Shown: in pieces, positions 51,262-60,819 of the stretch | Layout of the letters: each line of letters starts with the position of its first letter | Position numbering within the stretch: position 1 is the stretch's first letter | Assembly (NCBI RefSeq): GCF_038005985.1 | Contig: NZ_JBBOUI010000001.1 | Span: 1,136,001-1,200,000 of the forward strand | Direction: 5' to 3' | Origin: Solibacillus sp. FSL R7-0682 | GTDB taxonomy: Bacteria; Bacillota; Bacilli; Bacillales_A; Planococcaceae | DNA: 64,000 nucleotides | The notes under the pieces: generated by a model | What the model was told of the DNA's origin: nothing | Databases searched by the model: none | The model's input: only the letters and a program-made list of their open reading frames with translations | Translations under genes and position numbers: made by a program

Positions 51262-54036
51262 ATGAAAAGAAACGCTTATGAAAAGATTTTTAAGGCAGGT
51301 ATTGCGACAACTTTGGTTGCCTCAGCTTTTGTAGTAGCTCCAACGGGTGAGGTAAATGCACAGAAAGATTCGGGGAAAGATCACAAGAATGATTATAAAA
51401 ATGACCACAAAAAAGAACATGGAAAAGATAAAAAAACCGATCAAAAAGTGGACAAGACAAAGCTACAGACGACGATTAACAATGTGGTCAATCGCAAACA
51501 AGTAGATTATACAGAGGATAGTTGGAATAAATTTCAACAGGCTTTATCAGAAGCTCAAAGAATATTAAGAGATTCAAAGGCAACACATTCGGACATTACA
51601 AAAGCAATAAATAATTTAATAGCAGCTATCGCTAATTTAGTCGTAACAACGCAACCTACAGAGGCGAAAGTTAATACATTTAAAGAATTAAAATCGGCCA
51701 TTAATAATCCAAAGGTTAAGAATATTTCTATTCAAAAGGATATTAAATTAGAAGAAAAACTAAAGATTAATTCAGAAAAGCATATTAAAGGTAATGGTTT
51801 TACATTAACTGGGGAAGTGTCGAAAAAGGGAGACACTTCCTATGCATTACAATTTATGAAAACAGTTGGTTCCATAACTAATATTAAAATTAAAGGTGCG
51901 GATGCAGCAGTTTATGTAGATCGCGCTACTGTTACGTTAAGTGGCACTATTGATGTCACTGGAAATAAAACCGCTGGAATAATAGTATCCGGAGCTTCTG
52001 ACGCAAAGAGCCAATCTTTCGTAAAACTAGTAAGTGCAACGCTAGTGAATCGTGATGAAACGAATACTAAACCGACAATATTAGAGGAACGAATTAAAAG
52101 TACAGATGAAACGATCAAAGTCGTTGGTTATGAAGGCATGTATATGGATTACAACCAAAAGTCAGCAAATCATTTACAAAGATTCTATTATTTAAATCGT
52201 GAATTAAGAGCGCCAAATCCGATAAAACGCTTCACTTTGTCACTAATGCATTCAAATGATACGCATGCTAATTTAAATCAAATAGCGAAAAAAGTTACAG
52301 CCGTGAAGGAAGTGCGCGCAGCAAAACCGAAAGCATTACTTTTAGATGCGGGAGACGTTTTTTCTGGGACATTGTATTTTAATGAATTTAAAGGACAAGC
52401 AGACTTACAATTCATGAATTTAATGGGCTACGATATTATGACGTTTGGTAACCATGAGTTTGATTTAGGGTCTAGCCCAGAAGGACATAAAGCGCTAGTA
52501 GACTTTATTAAAGGGGCTAAATTCTCATTTGTTAGCTCAAATATTGATTTTTCTAAGGATGCCAAATTTAAAGGTCTATTTAGCGATTCAATAGCAAGTA
52601 ATCCGAAAAACGGAAAAATTTATAATGGGCTTGTAAAAGAAATCGATGGTGAAAAAGTAGGTTTCTTTGGGTTAACAACTGTGGAGACACGAGATATTTC
52701 AAGTCCAGGGTCTATTGCCTTTAAAAACTATATTGAAGAAGCGAAAAAAGCAGTTAAAGCATTTGAAAAAATGGGTGTAAATAAAATTGTTGCGATTACC
52801 CATATCGGATATGATGATAACCCAGCCATTGATAATGACTTAAATTTAGCATCAATGGTCGAAGGAATTGATGTCATTGTTGGAGGTCATAGCCATACAC
52901 AATTGGCTCAGCCGATTGTCGTGGATGAAAACGGAACACCAACAATTATTGTGCAAGCTTATCAATATAACGAATACCTAGGCACACTTGATGTGGAATT
53001 TGATAAAAAAGGTGTAGTCGTACGACATGATGGTAAATTAATAAAAATCGCTGACAAAGTAGAAGATAAAGCGGCTGCCACACTTCTTCAACCGTATAAA
53101 GCAAAAGTAGACCAGATTGCCGCTCAGGAAACAGGGGCAATAGCAGTTAAAGCATTTGATAACCCACGTACAGAAGCGGATAGTGTTCGTCGCAATGAAA
53201 CACCATTAGGCAACTTAATCACAGACGGTATGCTACAGAAAGCAAAAACGTATAATCCCAACGTCATCATGGCATTCCAAAATGGTGGTGGAATTCGAGC
53301 TGGAATCAATCAAGGTCCAATCACAATTGGAGAAGTAATTACGGTACTTCCATTTGGTAATACATTAGCAACGATGAATTTAACGGGAGCGGAAATAAAA
53401 CAAACATTTGAAACGAGCTTGAAAGATCTCCCGCTTGAAAATGGTGGGTTCTTACATGTGTCTGGTGCAAAAGTGGAATATGATTCCTCCAAACCTGCTG
53501 GAAAACGTGTAGTTTCAATTAAGTATAAAAGCGCATCAAATACTTACATGGAACTTCTGGATAATACAACCTATACAATCGCCACAAATGCCTTTACAGC
53601 TAAAGGTGGGGATGGGTTTACGGTATTAGCAAAAGCATATGCAGAGGGTCGAGTAAAAGATTTAGGATTATCTGATTGGGAAAATTTCCGTGATCACCTT
53701 GTTCGTCTTAAAACGGTTGATGCGAACAAAGAAGGACGCATTGTAGATGTGGCAGGAAAGGTACCTGAACTTCCTGGAGGGACGATTAAAGATACAGATT
53801 TTTCTGGTACACCGCAAGCGCCAAAAGTATACAGTGGAAACGTAAGAGTAAATGTAACAAACGTAGCGCTTCTTTCTAATGCTGTAATAAAAGGAAACCT
53901 TATCATTACAGGGACTCTTCCAGGTATTTTTAATTTAGCGAATATACAAGTAGAAGGAAAATTAGACCTTACTGGACTTGATGCAAAGGACTATAATTTT
54001 AAAAATGTAAAAGTGAATGGAGAAACTCTTTTTTAG
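51262..54036 (+). CDS. Secreted 5'-nucleotidase/2',3'-cyclic phosphodiesterase (UshA/YhcR-type)
   Basis: 924 residues. Signal peptide about 1-33; a highly charged Lys/Asp/His linker (about 34-68); a FIVAR-like helical module (about 69-130); a beta-rich segment (about 135-300). Next is the metallophosphatase domain (about 325-600): 'LMHSNDTHANL', 'LLDAGDVFSGT', 'TFGNHEFDLG', 'ITHIGYDD', 'VGGHSHTQL'. The 5'-nucleotidase C-terminal domain (about 610-830) has 'NLITDGMLQKA', 'FQNGGGIRAGI' and 'TIGEVITVLPFGNTL'. A beta-helix-like tail ends the protein. It cleaves nucleotides and cyclic nucleotides outside the cell to nucleosides and phosphate. No LPXTG or S-layer anchor is seen. It is followed 64 bp on by an extracellular nuclease; B. 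subtilis YhcR joins both activities in one chain. Confidence 0.88.
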   Translation: MKRNAYEKIFKAGIATTLVASAFVVAPTGEVNAQKDSGKDHKNDYKNDHKKEHGKDKKTDQKVDKTKLQTTINNVVNRKQVDYTEDSWNKFQQALSEAQRILRDSKATHSDITKAINNLIAAIANLVVTTQPTEAKVNTFKELKSAINNPKVKNISIQKDIKLEEKLKINSEKHIKGNGFTLTGEVSKKGDTSYALQFMKTVGSITNIKIKGADAAVYVDRATVTLSGTIDVTGNKTAGIIVSGASDAKSQSFVKLVSATLVNRDETNTKPTILEERIKSTDETIKVVGYEGMYMDYNQKSANHLQRFYYLNRELRAPNPIKRFTLSLMHSNDTHANLNQIAKKVTAVKEVRAAKPKALLLDAGDVFSGTLYFNEFKGQADLQFMNLMGYDIMTFGNHEFDLGSSPEGHKALVDFIKGAKFSFVSSNIDFSKDAKFKGLFSDSIASNPKNGKIYNGLVKEIDGEKVGFFGLTTVETRDISSPGSIAFKNYIEEAKKAVKAFEKMGVNKIVAITHIGYDDNPAIDNDLNLASMVEGIDVIVGGHSHTQLAQPIVVDENGTPTIIVQAYQYNEYLGTLDVEFDKKGVVVRHDGKLIKIADKVEDKAAATLLQPYKAKVDQIAAQETGAIAVKAFDNPRTEADSVRRNETPLGNLITDGMLQKAKTYNPNVIMAFQNGGGIRAGINQGPITIGEVITVLPFGNTLATMNLTGAEIKQTFETSLKDLPLENGGFLHVSGAKVEYDSSKPAGKRVVSIKYKSASNTYMELLDNTTYTIATNAFTAKGGDGFTVLAKAYAEGRVKDLGLSDWENFRDHLVRLKTVDANKEGRIVDVAGKVPELPGGTIKDTDFSGTPQAPKVYSGNVRVNVTNVALLSNAVIKGNLIITGTLPGIFNLANIQVEGKLDLTGLDAKDYNFKNVKVNGETLF

Positions 54037-54100
54037 TTTAAGCGCTACATTCATATATAAAGCCCTATTAAAAATAGCAATTTAAAGGAGAATTGTTCAG

Positions 54101-57100
54101 ATGAGCATAAAGAATTGGAAAAAGCAGTTGCATGCATTTTTATCGTTAATTTTAGTCCTAAGTTTATTTGTACCAACAGTAGGGTCAACGGTAAGTGCTG
54201 AAACGGTTGCTACGGATTTAATTATTTCTGAGTATATCGAGGGCAGTAGTTTTAATAAGGCGATTGAACTTTATAATGGAACAGGAGCAACAATAGATTT
54301 AAATGAATACTCACTTGAGCTTCATACAAATGGAGCAGCCACAGCAGCAAACAAAGTTACGTTGTCAGGTTCTTTAGCTAGTGGCGAGACGTATGTATTA
54401 TATAATACGCAAGCAAATGCAGACATTCAAAGTAAGGGAAATTACCCGAGTAATGCCGTTATTAATTTCAACGGAAATGATCCTGTAGTTCTTCGGAAAT
54501 CTGGAAATGTTATTGATTCCATTGGTCAAGTGGGGTCAGCTGCAAACTTTGCTGTTGATGTAACATTAGTACGAAAAAGTACTGTAACAAGTGGAGATAC
54601 AGTAATAGATGATCCATTTGACTTTACGGGTGAGTGGATTCAATATGCGAAAGATGATACTTCTAATCTAGGGTTGCACGAAATGGGCGGAACACCGGTA
54701 GATCCAGTTGACCCAGAACCAACTAATCCAGATGTTATTTCAATCGCAGAAGCACGTAATACTGCGATAGGTGAAATTGTAACGATTAAAGGGATCGTTG
54801 CAGCCAACTTAAAAAATACGATTTCCGTTCAGGATGCTACGGGTGGTATTGCCGTACGTCCAACAAGTTTGCCAATAACAGTAGGTGATGAAGTAACCCT
54901 TACTGGGAAATTGGCTGATTATCGTGGGCTGCTTCAATTAGATGCATCTACAGTCGTTGAAAAGGGTGAAAATGTTGGCGCTCCATCAACGAAAATCGTG
55001 ACTGGCGCGGAAGTGAATGAAAGCCATGAATCACAAATTATTACGGTAAATAATGTGTCGCTAACTGCTATCCAACAAGGAAGTGGTTGGGCAAATTTCA
55101 CAGCTCATGATGGTACAGATTTTATCGTACGGGATGAAGGAAATTCTTTAGGGTTAGCACTAAACACGAACTATGAATCGATTACCGGTATTGTTCAACA
55201 GTTCGATAATGACTATCAGTTAATTCCACGTTCAACACAAGATATCATCATGGACAGTAAAACAATAACACCTGCAGTAGCAAGTCCAAGCAGTGGTACA
55301 TTTGTTGGAGGCACGAATGTTACGTTGTCGACAACAACTGCCAATGCGGAAATTTTTTATACGGTTGATGGAACAGACCCAACAGATTCAAGTATTAAAT
55401 ACGAATCACCGATTGCGATTACAGAAAATACGGTTCTTAAGACCATTGTAAAAACACAAGACGGTTCATTAAGTGACATATCAACATTCACCTATACCAT
55501 TACAGATGCCTTACAAATTCATGATTTACAAGGTGAGGGGCATAGATCACCATTTGATGGAACGGTTGTGGAAGGCATTCAAGGTGTTGTCACATATGCA
55601 TTCACATTGAATGGTTCCTATTACTATACGATTCAAACACCTGATACATTGGCAGATCAAAATCCAAACACATCAGAAGCTATTTTGCTATATAGTGGAA
55701 GAAATGCTTGGTCCATTGAAGTAGGTGACTTAGTCTCTGTTTCAGGAAAAGTAAGTGAATATGCGTATGATGGGTATAGTGATGCCAATCAAACGGACCT
55801 AAAAACAACTCAGATTAATGTACGCAATGATCAAGGTGGGAATGTTGTAGTGAAACAACGAGGTGTAGCATTACCAACGCCGGTAATAATTGACGAATCT
55901 AACATGGATTTCAAGCAAATTGATAGTGATTCGTTTAATGTCTTCAATCCAACGATTGATGCGATCGATTTTTGGGAAAGTATAGAAGGAATGCGCGTTC
56001 AAGTAGGGAATGTTAAAGCGGTAGCACCACAGGAACATGGAGATTTGATTACCGTTCTTGAGAGCACACCTACGAATTCGATTCATGGTGGTGTATTATT
56101 TGAAGAGGGAAATACTAACCCTAATCGTATTCAGTTCCGCTTAGAGCCAAATGGAGCAGCACGTAACTTAGAAGTGGCGACAGGGGATAAATTTACTGGC
56201 CCAATTACTGGCATAGTAGGCTACTCTTATCAAAATTATAAAATCTATGTTTCTTTAGATGAAATGACTGCAAAATATCGTCAAGGAACAACAACTCCAG
56301 AAACGACAAAAATTGTAAAAGCCGAAGATAAGCTAACAATTGCTTCGTATAACCTTGAAAATTTTTCAAACAACAAGACAGAAACAACGAATGACAAAGC
56401 ACGAAAACTAGCTCGAGCAATCGCAGTCGATATGCAAAGTCCGGATATTGTTGGTGTAACGGAAGTACAAGACAATAATGGCCAAACTGCTGGTAACTCA
56501 GCAGCAAACGAAAGTTATGAACGTTTAATTCAAGCGATTGTTGATGCGGGTGGTCCGAGGTACAGCTATCTCAATATTGATCCAATTAACAATGCAGATG
56601 GCGGAGCACCAAACGCAAATATACGAGTAGGATTCTTATATAATCCACAACGTGTTTCGTTACCAGATGGTATTCAACCGGGTGACGCCACTACTGCAGT
56701 AGGTTACGAAAATGGCAAATTAACACTAAATCCAGGTCGTATTGACCCAACTAATGCAGCGTTTAATAGTAGTCGTAAACCATTAGCTGCACAATTTGTC
56801 TTCCAAGGGGAGGAACTTATTGTCATTGCTAACCATTGGAACTCAAAATCAGGCGATACACCATTATTTGGCGCTACTCAGCCACCTGTGAATAATAGTG
56901 AGATTCAACGTAAAAATATTGCTCAAATTGTCTATAATTTTGTTAGTGATATTAAAAGCCAAAACCCTGAAGCGAATATTGTTTCACTAGGTGACTTTAA
57001 TGACTACCAATTCGCACAAGCGTTAAAGATTCATGAGGGCGAATGGATGAGCAATATGATTAATAAAGTAGAAGAATCGGACCGTTACACTTATTTATAT

Positions 57101-57610
57101 CAAGGAAATTCACAAGTTTTGGATCATATTTTAGTTTCTAATAATTTAGTAAACAAGACAGTGGTTGATATTTTACACATTAATGCAGACTTTACAGATA
57201 TGGCGGGTCGTGCAAGTGACCATGATCCGGTGTTAGTGCAAATTGATCTAGCGGGTGGAGAAATAATTGAACCAATTATTGCTGAAAAAATAATCAATCT
57301 TATTAATTTCCAAACAAAACAATTTACTATTAATAAACGAAGTGTTTCCGTAACGATGGATGCACAATCTGTTATTACTGAAGGAATTTTATTTACAGGA
57401 GATTATGCAGAATTCTTAGGGGAAGGCTATGCAACGCATGAAGTAACGATTAAACCCGAAAATGCAGGGGCGATTATAGATTTTAAAGGAACCGTCGTGC
57501 AAAAAGTTATCATTGATGGGACAAATGTAAAGGAAGTCAGAGGCGGAGAAAATATACAAGAACTTGTATTTATAAATGGTGCTCTTAAAGAAAAAATTAA
57601 ATTTGAATAA
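54101..57610 (+). CDS. Secreted multidomain extracellular nuclease (LTD-OB-EEP)
   Basis: 1169 residues. Signal peptide (about 1-34); lamin-tail domain ('LIISEYIEGSSFNKAIELYN', about 40-150); an OB-fold 'ISIAEARNTAIGEIVTIKGI' (about 210-290) and a second OB-like part. A chitobiase-C/FN3-like bead ('GTNVTLSTTTANAEIFYTVD', about 395-470) and another OB-type region (about 475-720) follow. The endonuclease/exonuclease/phosphatase domain (about 740-1065) has 'IASYNLENFSNN', 'VGVTEVQDNNG', 'VIANHWNSKSGD', 'SLGDFNDYQFA', 'DHILVSNNL' and 'ASDHDPVLVQ'. It degrades DNA or RNA outside the cell. It probably works with the 5'-nucleotidase upstream to recover phosphate and nucleosides. No anchor motif. Confidence 0.88.
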   Translation: MSIKNWKKQLHAFLSLILVLSLFVPTVGSTVSAETVATDLIISEYIEGSSFNKAIELYNGTGATIDLNEYSLELHTNGAATAANKVTLSGSLASGETYVLYNTQANADIQSKGNYPSNAVINFNGNDPVVLRKSGNVIDSIGQVGSAANFAVDVTLVRKSTVTSGDTVIDDPFDFTGEWIQYAKDDTSNLGLHEMGGTPVDPVDPEPTNPDVISIAEARNTAIGEIVTIKGIVAANLKNTISVQDATGGIAVRPTSLPITVGDEVTLTGKLADYRGLLQLDASTVVEKGENVGAPSTKIVTGAEVNESHESQIITVNNVSLTAIQQGSGWANFTAHDGTDFIVRDEGNSLGLALNTNYESITGIVQQFDNDYQLIPRSTQDIIMDSKTITPAVASPSSGTFVGGTNVTLSTTTANAEIFYTVDGTDPTDSSIKYESPIAITENTVLKTIVKTQDGSLSDISTFTYTITDALQIHDLQGEGHRSPFDGTVVEGIQGVVTYAFTLNGSYYYTIQTPDTLADQNPNTSEAILLYSGRNAWSIEVGDLVSVSGKVSEYAYDGYSDANQTDLKTTQINVRNDQGGNVVVKQRGVALPTPVIIDESNMDFKQIDSDSFNVFNPTIDAIDFWESIEGMRVQVGNVKAVAPQEHGDLITVLESTPTNSIHGGVLFEEGNTNPNRIQFRLEPNGAARNLEVATGDKFTGPITGIVGYSYQNYKIYVSLDEMTAKYRQGTTTPETTKIVKAEDKLTIASYNLENFSNNKTETTNDKARKLARAIAVDMQSPDIVGVTEVQDNNGQTAGNSAANESYERLIQAIVDAGGPRYSYLNIDPINNADGGAPNANIRVGFLYNPQRVSLPDGIQPGDATTAVGYENGKLTLNPGRIDPTNAAFNSSRKPLAAQFVFQGEELIVIANHWNSKSGDTPLFGATQPPVNNSEIQRKNIAQIVYNFVSDIKSQNPEANIVSLGDFNDYQFAQALKIHEGEWMSNMINKVEESDRYTYLYQGNSQVLDHILVSNNLVNKTVVDILHINADFTDMAGRASDHDPVLVQIDLAGGEIIEPIIAEKIINLINFQTKQFTINKRSVSVTMDAQSVITEGILFTGDYAEFLGEGYATHEVTIKPENAGAIIDFKGTVVQKVIIDGTNVKEVRGGENIQELVFINGALKEKIKFE

Positions 57611-57761
57611 AAGAAAAATAACTAGGCACTCCTGAGAAATAGAAATAGAAATAGATTAGTTAAAAACCCGTATGCTACTCTGTAAGATTAGGTACAAGTA
57701 ATTGTACATTATGTCTTATTCAATAGTGTTTCACTTATAATGTTACACATTAAATAAAAAT

Positions 57762-57794
57762 GCACATTACTAAATGCAAATTTTAGTGATGTGC
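57762..57794. terminator. Hairpin downstream of the nuclease gene
   Basis: GCACATtACTAAA / TTTTAGTgATGTGC, 150 bp past the stop; weak T-run, so terminator activity is uncertain. A triple AGAAAT repeat (57635-57652) lies between. Confidence 0.5.
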
Positions 57795-57929
57795 TTATTA
57801 TTTTGATTAACTTTCACACCCAAATTTGTTAAAAGGGTTAAATACTTTACAATTTATAAAGAAAATATTGATATGGGAACACTCGTTCCTTTCGAGGGGG
57901 TATAATAATTGTATTGGTTTGACTATTGA

Positions 57930-58139
57930 CCGAAGAATATTGGAAGTAAATACCGGTTACTTGTATTTAAAGATAACGAGCCCTTTATTCCTTTGACAGA
58001 TTATTACCATGATTGTATAGGGAAAATTGATAAAAGCTCTGCGATATCATATTTGAAATACTTACTTCCATTTTTTAAATGGTTAGAGGTAGAAAGCAAT
58101 TATCAAGGAAACAAAGTGCAATGGAATGATTCAGGGGAA
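57930..58139 (+). pseudogene. Tyrosine-recombinase N-terminal fragment
   Basis: An open frame without start codon reads 'SKYRLLVFKDNEPFIPL', 'TDYYHDCIGKIDKSSAISYL', 'KYLLPFFKWLEVES', the SAM-like core-binding domain of phage-type integrases. It ends in an unrelated tail near 58139. The catalytic domain is absent. A TTG at 57993 opens part of it but has no RBS. Confidence 0.55.
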
Positions 58140-58153
58140 AAAAACGCCTTTTA

Positions 58154-58255
58154 CACCAACATGGGTTTGAGTTAGTAAATTTATATGGCTCATGGAAAAA
58201 AGAAAAGTTTGATGCAAATAGTATTTCAATGATTGTTCATGCACAATTAAAATAA
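58154..58255 (+). pseudogene. C-terminal fragment of a SAM-dependent methyltransferase
   Basis: In a different frame from the integrase fragment, 'HGFELVNLYGSWKKEKFD' and 'SISMIVHAQLK' end at a TAA (58253-58255). This matches the last strands of class I methyltransferases (GF-x-v-x-x-x-G-s-(x)n-S-x-x-x-I-x-x-a). Start and core are missing. An IS3-family element begins 45 bp downstream. Confidence 0.5.
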
Positions 58256-58351
58256 ATTTTATGCATAATATATTCTTCATAACGTTCCCAAATGCAAGCT
58301 GAACTGCACCCCATTTGTTAGACACATCTAACAAGGAGGTGTAGTTTTTCT

Positions 58352-58864
58352 ATGGCCAAAATGAGCTCAGAAGATAAACTAGCAGCGGTTCAACGATATG
58401 TAAATGGGAATGAAAGCTCAAGAACTGTTGCTGCAGATTTTGGTGTTTCACATCGTTATTTATTAAGCTTAGTGAAACAATATCAACATAACGGTGTAGA
58501 GGTTTTTGTCAGACGATATACAAATTACACAAAAGCATTTAAACTAGACGTACTTAACTATATGGCTGAACATGGTACATCCTTTAATGAAACCGCTGCG
58601 TTCTTTAACATTGCAGGTGCTTCATCGGTACAGAATTGGAAAAAACAACTCGACACTCAAGGAGAAGATGCCCTTCAGCCAAAGAAAAAGGGGCGTCTAT
58701 CCATGAAAAAAGAAACAACGAAACAACCTAAAAACGTACTAGCAGAGGGCTCTACAGAAGCACTTCAAGCGCGTATTAAGCAGCTTGAAATGGAAAACGA
58801 GTATTTAAAAAAGTTGAATGCCTTAGTTCAAGCCAAGGAAAAATCACCACGAAAGACAAAGTAA
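58352..58864 (+). CDS. IS3-family transposase OrfA
   Basis: 170 residues: two helix-turn-helix units ('LAAVQRYVNGNESSRTVAAD', 'FNETAAFFNIAGASSVQNWK') and a C-terminal leucine-zipper-like coiled coil ('LQARIKQLEMENEYLKKLNA'). It binds the IS ends. AGGAGGTG precedes the ATG. The reading frame of orfB, one base back, is already open before the orfA stop, consistent with programmed -1 frameshifting to an OrfAB transposase. Confidence 0.9.
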   Translation: MAKMSSEDKLAAVQRYVNGNESSRTVAADFGVSHRYLLSLVKQYQHNGVEVFVRRYTNYTKAFKLDVLNYMAEHGTSFNETAAFFNIAGASSVQNWKKQLDTQGEDALQPKKKGRLSMKKETTKQPKNVLAEGSTEALQARIKQLEMENEYLKKLNALVQAKEKSPRKTK

Positions 58865-58896
58865 AAGTCATTTGTGAATTAAGGTATAAATATTCG

Positions 58897-59706
58897 GTGA
58901 AAGCACTTGTGGCGTATGCGGACATTCCACGCAGCACGTTTTATGATATGGCGAAAAAGTTCGATTTACCCGATCCAGACGCTGATTTAAAAGCTGAAAT
59001 TCAAGCGATTTACGACGAACACGAGGGTCGTTACGGCTATCGTCGTATTCGTGATGAACTGGCGAATCGTGGGCAAAAAGTGAATCATAAAAAGGTTCAA
59101 CGCATCATGAAAGAGCTAGGGTTAAAGTGCTTAGTGCGTATGAAAAAATATAAATCGTATAAAGGGACGGTTGGTGAAATCGCCCCAAATATTTTAGATC
59201 GCCAATTTACAGCAGAAGCTCCAAATGAAAAATGGGCAACGGATATTACAGAGTTCAAAGTATTTGGCGAGAAGCTTTATTTATCGCCTGTTTTAGATTT
59301 ATTTAATGGCGAGATTATCACGTACACGATTGGCTCAAGACCGACATTTTTACTTGTTTCAGACATGTTAGAAAAGGCTTTAGAACGCTTACCTAAGGAC
59401 CATCAGCTACTGATGCATTCCGATCAAGGCTGGCATTATCAAATGAAGCAATATCGCCACACGCTTCAATCGAGAGGCATTGTACAAAGTATGTCGCGTA
59501 AAGGCAACTGTTACGATAATTCAGTGATGGAGAATTTCTTTGGCATACTAAAATCTGAATTCCTCTACTTAAAGGAATTTGAAAGTGTGGAGCAGTTCAA
59601 AATAGAACTTAAAAAATATATAACGTATTACAACACGAAACGCATGAAGGCAAAATTAAAAATGAGTCCGGTGCAGTACCGAACTCAATTTATTCAAGCT
59701 GCCTAA
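58897..59706 (+). CDS. IS3-family transposase OrfB (DDE integrase)
   Basis: 269 residues from GTG 58897, but the open frame continues upstream ('KVKVICELRYKYSVKALV'), so it is probably made as an OrfAB fusion by slippage near GGAAAAAT (58838-58844). It has the HTH_21 domain 'HEGRYGYRRIRDEL' and the rve core with D in 'WATDITEF', D in 'HSDQGWHYQ' and E in 'SVMENFFGILKSE'. All catalytic residues are present, so the element may be active. Confidence 0.9.
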   Translation: MKALVAYADIPRSTFYDMAKKFDLPDPDADLKAEIQAIYDEHEGRYGYRRIRDELANRGQKVNHKKVQRIMKELGLKCLVRMKKYKSYKGTVGEIAPNILDRQFTAEAPNEKWATDITEFKVFGEKLYLSPVLDLFNGEIITYTIGSRPTFLLVSDMLEKALERLPKDHQLLMHSDQGWHYQMKQYRHTLQSRGIVQSMSRKGNCYDNSVMENFFGILKSEFLYLKEFESVEQFKIELKKYITYYNTKRMKAKLKMSPVQYRTQFIQAA

Positions 59707-59910
59707 GCGAAATTACCGTGTCTAACTTTTAGGGGTCACTTCAAGCTTGGTAACATTTCAAACAGCGACAAGTACTGTTAAATCGGTGTTTGTCGCTGTT
59801 TGTATTAGATAATAAAGCCCTAAGACGCTGCGAAAAATAATTTTAAAGAAGGCTGTTCGATCCACTTGTTCTGAGTGGCGATAACATTTAAAAAGAATCT
59901 CAATGAAACA

Positions 59911-59932
59911 TTACCAAAGGCCGCTTTGGTAA
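59911..59932. terminator. Hairpin downstream of the small secreted protein gene
   Basis: TTACCAAAG-GCCG-CTTTGGTAA, a perfect 9-bp stem just past the minus-strand stop; no clear T-run. Confidence 0.4.
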
Positions 59933-59937
59933 CTTGT

Positions 59938-60210
59938 TTAATTATCATCTTTATATATTGTGAATGTGTTTAATACATTTCCTTCACTATCTGTTAATAC
60001 AGATGTAACTGATAGTGCATTGTGTTCTTTCATTCCTTTAATAGCTTGATATTTTAGGTGTTCTTCTAATTTCTCTGCAAGTGTATTTTCATCTAATATT
60101 TTTGTTTCAGGTATATTTAATGTTTTTGTTTCAGTCTTATTTGCTGTGATTGCACTAGGGATTAAAAAAATAAAAGAACTGAAAAGAACTGTAATCAGTA
60201 TTTTTTTCAT
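59938..60210 (-). CDS. Small secreted protein, unknown
   Basis: 90 residues with a Sec signal peptide 'MKKILITVLFSSFIFLIPSA' (cleavage near AITAN). The mature part is about 67 residues, with a helix 'ENTLAEKLEEHLKYQAIKGM' and a beta-hairpin-like end 'DSEGNVLNTFTIYKDDN'. No family recognised. AAAGGAG lies before the ATG. Stands alone downstream of the IS. Confidence 0.65.
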   Translation of the reverse strand: MKKILITVLFSSFIFLIPSAITANKTETKTLNIPETKILDENTLAEKLEEHLKYQAIKGMKEHNALSVTSVLTDSEGNVLNTFTIYKDDN

Positions 60211-60803
60211 TTAAATATTTATCTCCTTTCGCTAAAACTTAAAATTTCAATTGCTACAAAATATGTTATTTCACCCGAAAATACCACCATTTTTTGGGTC
60301 CTGGTGCAAAAGTGAAAAAATAATTATTTTAGTTATACAAATACATACAAATAAACGTTCACACATGAAAGTTAGGTAACTATAAATCCCCCATTCATTT
60401 GAATGAGGGATTTGCTTTTGGCTACTTATTCACTGAATACATCCAAATCACGATTTTGTAACGTTTTGTGTCTGGGGTCCAGCCGACAAAACGCGGATAT
60501 TATACGCTAAGAGATTTCCAAAAACGTTCGTTTATGAAATAACCTCTATAGCCCCTAAATTTGTCGTTAATATGGCTTAATTTCGCAAAACATATACCAA
60601 AATCAAAGTGCCAAAAAATACGACATAAAACCTTTTTGGTTAAAACTCTTATATATCAAGCTTTTCAGCCTTAACGTATAAAATATGCGTTTTGACGGTA
60701 CTACCCCTGTCTGAAATACAGCAGTCGGTTAACTAAAAAATTACCTCAAGATTTATGAAACCTCTTATCGTAGAATATCTGTGGTTTGTGGACAGAACTC
60801 CTT
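60211..60803. other. Gene-free region
   Basis: About 590 bp. It contains a hairpin AAATCCCCCATTCA / GAATGAGGGATTT (60385-60415) that could terminate transcription. I find no coherent reading frame or RNA signature in the remaining sequence, which is more G+C-rich in patches (60470-60500, 60695-60730) and may be debris of an older insertion. Confidence 0.4.
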
Positions 60804-60819
60804 TAAAGTATTTACTTTA
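60804..60819. repeat. Perfect 16-bp palindrome, second copy
   Basis: TAAAGTA-TT-TACTTTA, identical to 38671-38686. It overlaps the stop codon of the XRE regulator gene. A half-copy (TAAAGTATTTAT) lies near 61426-61437, upstream of the membrane protein gene. Confidence 0.6.

Larger units (their letters stand above)
58300..59743 (+). mobile_element. IS3-family insertion sequence (IS150-like), complete
   Basis: 1444 bp. Terminal inverted repeats begin TGAACTGCACCCC... on the left and, read inward, TGAAGTGACCCCT... on the right. Both share GTTAGACAC about 18-26 bp in. The ends are TG...CA as in IS3. It is flanked by a 3-bp direct repeat AGC (58297-58299 and 59744-59746), the target duplication expected for this family. 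It carries orfA and orfB in -1 phase. It interrupts a short repeat, ATAACGTTCCCAAATGCAAG, that is intact at 61606. Confidence 0.9.

Noticed and set aside
57993-58175. Intact small gene of 60 residues
   Set aside because: The frame is open further upstream without a start, the sequence is the middle of an integrase domain and there is no RBS, so it is a fragment.
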